A stretch of DNA of 64,000 bases from Tolypeutes matacus. Lineage: Eukaryota; Chordata; Mammalia; Cingulata; Chlamyphoridae. The stretch covers positions 874,140 through 938,139 of the forward strand of contig JAKSZT010054307.1 of NCBI GenBank assembly GCA_026826555.1, in the 5' to 3' direction. Every line of letters starts with the position of its first letter. Positions within the stretch are counted from its first letter, which is position 1. The notes beneath the pieces were generated by a model. That model was not told where the DNA came from. It saw only the letters and a program-made list of their open reading frames with translations, and made no database searches. The position numbers and the translations under genes were made by a program. This document shows, one piece after another, positions 57,670-64,000 of the stretch.

Positions 57670-58560
57670 TGTGTTATTTTATGAAGTGTCACAAAAGCAA
57701 GATCTACAACAGAGAGCAGCAGAATTGCCATAGTCCTGAGGCAAGACTTCTAAAGTTTAGTTTTGGTCCTGCCAGTTGAAAACAAACTCTGGTTGTCCTT
57801 ATAAATTGGTATGGAGTAAAAGTCATTATCTAGGTTAATAGCTATATACCAAGTGCCAAGTGCTGTGTTCATTTGCTCCAATAAAGATATTACATCTGGG
57901 ACAGCAACTGCAATTAGAGTCACAACTTGATTAAGTTCACAATAGCCCAAAGTAGTTCTCCAATATACATCTGACTCCTACACAGGCAATACTGGGGGAA
58001 TTAAATAGGGATGTTTATAATTACCCCTGCTTCTTTCAAGTCTTACATGGTGCCATTAATCTCTACAATTCCTGTAGTAATATGGTATTGCTTCTAGTTT
58101 ATTATCTTGGTAGGGAGAGGATTTCCAAGGGCTTTCACTTAACCCTTCTACCATAATGGCCCTCATCCTATGGGTCATAGAGCCATTTTGGGGATTCCGT
58201 CAGTTACTAATTATGTTTATTCTAATTATACATTCAGGAACTGGGAAACTAACCATAGGGGTACTTAACCCAGCAGGTCTACTGATCTAACAACACTATA
58301 CCTATCACTTGACTTGAGTCAACAGATGGCCTCTTACCCACCAACATCAATTCACAGACCCAGAGCCACTTGATTGAATGGGAGACCAAGTCCCTTTGAG
58401 AAAATAACCTCAACCATTGCTACAAGCATACAATGTAAATATTCCACCAAACCTTCCCCAAAGGGACCTTTGGCCATTTATAAGAGTGACTGCATTGAGG
58501 AATAGAAACTATCCAGATCTTTCAAGGATTACTTATCTTTAGGTCTAATTTGACACTACT
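57670..58560 (-). pseudogene. pol: ERV-L pol remnant, protease/RT start, antisense
   Basis: The minus strand at 57750-57950 encodes a piece like the N-terminal part of ERV-L reverse transcriptase, including 'A-V-P-D-V-I-S-L-L-E-Q' and 'L-G-T-W-Y-I-A-I-N-L'. The aspartate expected after the latter block is an N. The protease-side sequence, to 58560, is heavily broken. It faces opposite to the flanking LTRs and to the next pol piece. Confidence 0.65.
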
Positions 58561-58589
58561 TCCTGGAGATCCAAAATATCACTGTGGCC

Positions 58590-58790
58590 TACAAAAATGG
58601 ACCAAATGACATGTTCTGTGGATGTCAATAAGCCTCTTTCTCCAGCCACCCTGGTGCTTGCTCAGTGGTCCAGTGAACAAAGTGGTCATGTTAGCAGCAA
58701 TGGAGATGACACCCAAGCTCAATCATATGAACTTCCCCTCACCAAGGCTGGCTGTATAACACTAGTGCTGACTACCTAATCTTCTAACAG
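58590..58790 (+). pseudogene. pol: ERV-L pol remnant, RNase H end/integrase start
   Basis: A 60-codon frame (58597-58779) reads like the linker between RNase H and the integrase zinc-binding domain, with 'L-S-P-A-T-L-V-L-A-Q-W' and a conserved 'E-Q-S-G-H'. The rest of integrase is missing. It abuts the antisense RT piece at about 58560-58590. Confidence 0.65.
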
Positions 58791-58799
58791 CAGAGACCC

Positions 58800-59336
58800 T
58801 TGTAAGGGTCAGATAGGTGGCAGTTTCAGTGTGTTCTTCTCAGCAGTTTCCTGCAGTACAGATGGCTTCTCCAGCATCCAGCTCCTGCAGAGCATAACGA
58901 TCAGCAGCAGCCTGTGGAGAGAAGATTCCTCCAGAACCTCTCTTGGGTAGTTTTTTAAGAGTGTGTCCTTCCTATGAATGACTTTCCCCAGAACCCTAGA
59001 GGGTAGCGGTCAATAAAGTTCCAGAAAGAAGATTCCTAGCATGTTTCACCCGCATGGCAGTACAAATCACCTCAGTACCTTCCCCTGAGCCATAGCCATG
59101 GGCTCTCCAACAAGGTCTGAATCTCTCAGCCTTGGTGGTAAAGAGAGGCTGGCCCATGGGTGCTCTTTCTCAGCCTAGCAATAGTGACTGTTCCTTATAC
59201 ATCAGCTATAATCTTTAGAATTCTCTTTACTTCTTAGTGGCCAGCCTCTCATTATTCCAAACTCCTGTTACAGGTTATTCTTTCCCTGCTCAAATTGCTG
59301 TGTGTTCTGTCTCTTGAATGGACCATGACTGATATA
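58800..59336 (+). repeat. ERV-L-type LTR, right copy
   Basis: Contains 'gactttccccagaaccctag', 'gtcaataaagttccagaaag' (an AATAAA near 59012) and ends with 'caaattgctgtgtgttctg' and 'gaatggaccatgactgatata'. It is the better preserved partner of the LTR at 56470-57556. Together they frame the internal pol pieces. Confidence 0.55.
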
Positions 59337-59339
59337 CTT

Positions 59340-61780
59340 CTTTTTTGCTGTAAGCATTCAAACTATAATTTTCTATCTAAGAACTATTTTAGCTGAATCT
59401 TACAATTGTTAATATCAAATGTTTTCCAGCAGAAATACTCGTGATATTTCACAAAAGAACTTAGAATCTGTAAAACATTGTTTTAATCATTTCCATGAAT
59501 GATAATTTTTAAAGTACAATTTTAAAGTTTTGATTTTTCTATTTAAAATAAAAAGCTATTGATGTGTTTTAGCATGTCCTCAAATAAAGCATATGTTTTC
59601 CTTTGTATTAAATCCAGAATATTTCCTAATATGCCTTATAATTTCTCCTTTAGCTCACTGGTTATTTAGATTTGTGTTGTTTAATTTCCAAATGTTTAGG
59701 AATTTTCCAAATTTTTCTGTTTGATTTTGAATTGAATTTCATTATGGTCAAAGAACATAGTTTGCATAATTTCATGATTGTAATATTAATTCTTGTTTTA
59801 TGGTTCATCATGTGTTCTTCTTGGTAAGTGTTCCTCATGTACTTGAAATGAAAGTGTATTCTGCTGTTCTTGGTTGGGATGTTCTATAAATGTCAATAGG
59901 TCAAGATGGTTGAAATTGTGAATCAGCTGCTATATATGTTTCTTTCTTTTTTATAGACATTCTATAAATTACTCAGAGGAGTGTTGGAATATCCAAATAA
60001 TTTTGGATCTGTCCATTTCTCTACTTCAGATTTTGCTTTATGTATTTGGACGCTCTATTATTAGACACATGAATGGTTAAGATTGTTATGTCTTATTGAT
60101 AAATTAACCCTTTATTATAATGAAATGTCCATCTTTATCTATGCAAATATTCCTTGCCTTGACGTTTACTTTGTCTGATATAATATAAAGTTGCATGGTC
60201 TATAGTTTCCCATTCTTTTTCTCTCAAATTCTCTCTATATTTTTATTTCAAGTTTATCTCTTATAGATAGAATATAGTTGGGCCTTCCTTGTTTTTATCC
60301 ATTCTGAGTATCGCTGCCTTTTCTTTGTCATGTTCAATATACTTAAGTTGAATATAATTATTAGTATAATTGGATTTAGGTCTTCTGTTTTGCTATTTCT
60401 TTCTATTTGTTTCATCTGTTGTTTTTTCCTCTGTGCCTCATTTTCTGCCTTCTTTGGCGTCAATAAATATTGCTCAGAATTCTTTTCTATTTGTCTACTA
60501 ACTTTTTAGCTATATCTCATTGCATTATTCTTCTCCTTGTTGCTCTATGTATTAACATATACCTTCTTAATTTATCACAGTTTTGGTGTTAAAATTGTAC
60601 CACTTTTTTTTTTTAAAGCATTGTGTAACAGTATAGTTCCATTTACCTCTTCCTTTGTGCTCTATTGTCATATATATGACACCTGCATATATTATAAACC
60701 CCATAATAATATGTCATAACATTTTTCTTAGTCCTAATATGTCTTTTAAAATGAAGAGAAGAAAAACAAGATACCCTTTTATATTTTACCCACATATTTA
60801 TCATTTCCAGTAATAGTCAATCCTTCCTGTAAATTTAAAGTTTGCATCCATCTGGTATAATTCCCTTTAGCCCAAAGAATTTCCTTTAGAATTTCTGGTA
60901 GTCCACAAATTACCCTCAATTTTCACTTATCTTATCATTTTTTAATGACATTTTTTTTTGATGGATACAGAATTCTGGGTTAGCACTAAAAATGCCATTT
61001 GACTTACATTGACTTACATTGTTTCTGATTAGAAGTCAAGTAACATTATTACAGTTGTTTCAAGGGATGTTATTATTTGCAAGATTTTGTCTTTATCTTT
61101 GGTTTTAAAAATTGGATTCTGTTGTACATGGATTTGATGTTATTTGTACTTCTGTTGGGATTCACTGATATTCTTGCATTGGTAGGTTTGTTTTTTTTAC
61201 CAATTTGATAAATTTTTTCTTCATATAATTTTGAGTCACATTATCTTCTCTCATTTTGGGACTCCAATTATATATATATGATAGACTTCTTATATCATTG
61301 CACAGGTCATTCAGGCTTTGTTCATTTTTGCATTCATTTCTCTCACTATTCTTCAGATTAAACAATTTCTATTATTTGTCTTCCAGTTCATTGACTATTT
61401 CTTCTAACAATTCCTCTCTGCTATTAGGCAGATTTAATGAATGTTATATTTCAAATACATTAATTTTCAGTTCTATAAATTCTGTTTGCTCCTTTTTTAT
61501 AGCTGTCCTTTCTTTGCTGAGATTCCACATCTATTTATTCATTATGATTATATTTTCCATTAAGTCCCTGAACCTATATATAAAAACTTCTTTAAAACCC
61601 CTGCCTAATAATTCCAATGTTTGAGTCATCTTAGGATTGATTTATGTAGACTTATTTTTTTCTTGATTATGGGTCACAATTTCCTTTTTGTTCTCATGTG
61701 GAACATTTTGTAATTGTATACTGGGCATGGTGGGTGGTATCTTATAGAGACTCTGGATTCTTTTATCTTGATATATGTTT
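59340..61780 (-). repeat. Old L1 (L1M-type) ORF2 start, ORF1 and 5' region
   Basis: The complement of L1 runs from ORF2 text on the left ('tggtcaaagaacatagtttg', 'ttctataaatgtcaataggt', 'gaaatgtccatctttatct') to the 5' region of an old L1 on the right ('ctttgctgagattccacatc', 'cctgcctaataattccaatg', 'gagactctggattctttta'). The 122-codon + strand frame at 61256-61624 is antisense to ORF1 or the 5' region. Heavily diverged. Confidence 0.65.
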
Positions 61781-61829
61781 TAATTTTTTAGGGTACTCAA
61801 AGCAAATACCAGGAAATAGGTTGTGCTAA

Positions 61830-62220
61830 ACAATGGGTATTTGTTTGCTTGTAGTTTTGAGGCTGGGAAAATGTCCAAATCAAGGCATCATCAAGGTCAT
61901 GTTTTCTTCCCAAAGACCAGCTGCTGGTGATCCTTGGCTCCTCTATCACATGGCAAGGCATATGGCAGCACTTGCCAGTCTCTCCCTTCTCTTCCAGGTT
62001 TTATTGCTTTCAGTTTCATGCTTCTGTGGCTTTCTTTCTTAATCTGAATTTCATTTTCTTATAAAGGACTCTGGTATTAGGATTAAGATCCATCATGATT
62101 GAGGTAGGACACAACTTAACTGAAGTAACCTCATCAAAAGGTCCTACTTACATTGGGTTCACACTCGGAGGAATGGAATAGATTTAAAAACACATTTTTC
62201 TGGGGGTACATACAGTTTCA
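61830..62220 (-). repeat. LTR-like repeat, first copy
   Basis: 'gttttgaggctgggaaaatg', 'gtccaaatcaaggcatcatc', 'cttataaaggactctggtat', 'cctcatcaaaaggtcctac' and 'ttgggttcacactcggagg' form one family that recurs at 62556-62738. The layout, complement of a MaLR-like LTR, suggests an antisense LTR, perhaps xenarthran. The name is unknown. Confidence 0.5.
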
Positions 62221-62555
62221 AGTCACCATGGTATACTCACTACCTCTAAGTATGCCCAGAGTCAAACAATCCTCCCTAGAGCACAGTGTTTGAACTGGCC
62301 AAATTCATTCAGCTTGACTTGAAGATCACCACCTGAGTTGGACCCTTCTCTTCTCTGGAGTTCCACAGTACTGTGCAAAGCATTAATCAAACTGTATTAA
62401 AGTGGATTGTAGTTAGATTTTTATCTCTTTAAAAGAAAGCTTTTGGTCTTATTTATCTGTGCATCCTATAGTACCTAACACTCAAAGTAGGTATGTACAA
62501 CATACTAGTTGAACTTACAAAGTAAAGCCTTAAAAGTATCATAACATCATAAAAT
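62221..62555. other. Unassigned; possible L2 end at 62450-62520
   Basis: 'gcatcctatagtacctaaca' and 'caaagtaggtatgtacaaca' recall an L2 3' end. Otherwise nothing is recognised. Confidence 0.35.
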
Positions 62556-62738
62556 GCTATTTTAGTTTTCTCATTGCTAAATCAATACCATGCAATGAGT
62601 TGGCTACACAATAGGAGTTTATTGGTTCATGGTTTTGAGGCTAGGAGAAGTCCAAATCAATGTGATGTCTTCTTCCTTAAGACTGGCATTTTAAGGCTGG
62701 CTGTTGGTGACCCTTGGTTCTTGGATCCTGTCATGTGG
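62556..62738 (-). repeat. LTR-like repeat, second copy (truncated)
   Basis: It matches the start of the repeat at 61830 ('gttttgaggctaggagaag', 'gtccaaatcaatgtgatgt', 'ggctgttggtgacccttgg') and adds about 70 bases at its left end. It is cut at 62738 by an ERV-L LTR. Confidence 0.55.
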
Positions 62739-63190
62739 TGTATTAGTCAGGGTTCTCTCAGGAAGCAGAATCAACAGGAGATATCTGTCAATAATATGAT
62801 ATTTTATAAGAGTCTCTCACGCGACCGTGGGGATGCACAAGTCCAGGTTCCGCAGGCAGGCTGCAAGCCATGGGCTCCAGTGAAAGTCCGATGAAAGGTC
62901 CTTGATGAGTTTCTGGGAGAAGTTGTCTGCCCAAAGAAGAGCTGGGAAATTTTCTCTGAATGTTGAAATCACTTCCCCTTTTAAGGCATTCAAGTGATGG
63001 ATAAAAACATTACCCATTGCTGATGCAATCTTCCCTGATTTATGCAGATGTAATCAGCCATCCATGCAGTAAACTAACTGGTGATCGAAGTCTATAAAAG
63101 CTCTTGTATTACAATTAGCCCAGTGCTTGCTGGACTTAACACCTGGACACAATTACCTGACCAAGTTGACACATTAGCCTAACCATCACA
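62739..63190 (-). mobile_element. ERV-L 3' LTR (MLT2-like)
   Basis: On the minus strand the LTR starts TGTGATGGTTAGGCTAATGT at 63190 and ends CTGACTAATACA at 62739, the ends typical of MLT2 LTRs of ERV-L. Length is 452 bases. Its right side is followed by ERV-L pol on the same strand, so it is the 3' LTR of that element; the 5' LTR would lie beyond the window. Confidence 0.75.
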
Positions 63191-63239
63191 GTCCACGCAT
63201 TGTCAACTCGGCAACCATACACATTACCCTAAACCATAC

Positions 63240-64000
63240 TTAGTCTCTAAGTAAAACAATAATAGACAAGCATACATATATATTTCCACCTAACAATGTT
63301 CATGTTTTTTGCCCACTCAGAAAGGTCTATCCACATAGCTCTTCCCCAGACCTCTCTGTCACCAATTTTCCAATCATGTTCCTTCCAAGTCCCTGATCGT
63401 CCAGCCAAACCATTGGCAACAGCTCATGAATCAGGGTACAAACACACCTCTGGCCGTTTCTTCTTCCAAGCAAAATGAACGACTAGGTGCACTGCTCGAA
63501 GTTCTGCCCACTGGGAGGATTTGCCCTCATTGCTATCCTTCAAGGATGCCCCAGAAAAGGGCTGCAGTGCCTCAGCTGTCCACTTTCGGGTGGTACCTGC
63601 ATATCGTACAGAGCCATCTGTAAACCAGGCCCAAGTTTTCTCATCCTCACTCAACTGATTGTAAGGGACTCCCCAAGAGGCCAAAGCTGTGGGCTAGAAA
63701 AGAGAAGGTAACATGGCAGGGGTGGTGACCATGGGCATTTGGGATACTTCCTTCATGTAACTTACTTGTGCATTCAGGACCTGCTTGAGCCCTATCTCGT
63801 ATATACCACTTCCACTTTATTATGGAGTGCTGCTGTGCACACCCAACTTTATGGTTTGGTGGGTCAGACAATAACCAGCTCATGATAGGCAACTCAGGTT
63901 TCATGGTAACTTGATGGACCATGGTTAAGTATTCAGTCTCTACTAAGGCCCAGTAGCAAGCCAAAAGCTGCTTCTCAAAAGGGGAGTAGTTATCTGCAGA
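63240..64000 (-). pseudogene. pol: ERV-L pol remnant (RT connection and RNase H), continues past window
   Basis: The minus strand encodes RT connection text at 63647-63964 and RNase H at 63424-63684. The two frames overlap, showing a frameshift. RNase H keeps D-G-S (63611-63619) and the S-Q-W-A-E-L-R-A-V block with its glutamate; the next expected aspartate block reads Y-P-D-S near 63424. The integrase and dUTPase that should follow are missing; after about 63290 there are only about 100 bases before the LTR, so the 3' half of pol was deleted. It is the best preserved of the ERV-L pol pieces but is still broken. Confidence 0.8.

Overview
This is an intergenic stretch of a placental mammal genome, almost certainly from a xenarthran and most likely an armadillo (Dasypus). 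The main clue is the set of tRNA-derived SINEs with a GGGAAGC(G/A)G(A/C)TGTGGCTCA head, which match the armadillo DAS-SINE type. Around them is a typical mammalian background of L2, MIR, MER5-type hAT, MLT1-type LTR, L1 and ERV-L remnants. The sequence is AT-rich with no CpG island. I found no supportable host protein-coding exon, tRNA gene or CRISPR. Every open reading frame longer than about 100 codons lies in a retroelement, is antisense to one, or has no recognisable content.

Layout. 1-4.2 kb: old repeats (L2, an MLT1-like LTR carrying a tiny tail-only insertion, a hAT MITE). 4.2-16.4 kb: one ERV-L-type provirus remnant on the + strand (RT, RNase H, integrase, dUTPase, 3' LTR). A full-length antisense L1 splits it in the dUTPase region, and that L1 is itself split near its 3' end by a third, internally deleted L1. 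16.6 kb: a 10-N assembly gap with the same 47 bases on both sides. 17.3-20.3 kb: a second antisense L1 lacking ORF2, with a DAS SINE inside. 21.6-21.9 kb: a chimeric U6 snRNA/L1 retrocopy with target-site duplications. 25-35 kb: mostly unassigned sequence with a dimeric SINE, MER5, MLT1, an L1M-type 3' end, a complete 500-bp solo LTR and a second LTR-like block.

36-42.3 kb: an L1 whose 5' UTR holds three tandem monomers and a 2.3-kb antisense repeat insertion; its ORF2 is deleted after the endonuclease. 43.5-45.3 kb: an LTR with a GA microsatellite, beside an old L1 ORF2 fragment. 45.5-52.4 kb: another near full-length L1, with two SINEs and an LTR fragment inside. 52.4-54.0 kb: a second copy of the ERV-L block, inverted relative to the first and with the same ERV-L/L1 junction. 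54.7-62 kb: old L1 fragments and an LTR-flanked ERV-L remnant whose internal pieces face opposite ways. 62.7-64 kb: the 3' end of a third ERV-L element with an MLT2-like LTR.

The main result is structural. The 4.9-10 kb and 51.2-54.0 kb regions are inverted duplicates sharing one L1 insertion site. The L1 at 45.5-52.4 kb looks like a mosaic whose 3' end belongs to this duplicate and whose 5' part comes from another L1. No new gene system was found. The nearest candidate is a GC-richer antisense repeat at 37.0-38.6 kb with a long, almost open frame of unknown content. Family names are by eye and from memory of repeat consensus sequences; boundaries not marked by target-site duplications are approximate.
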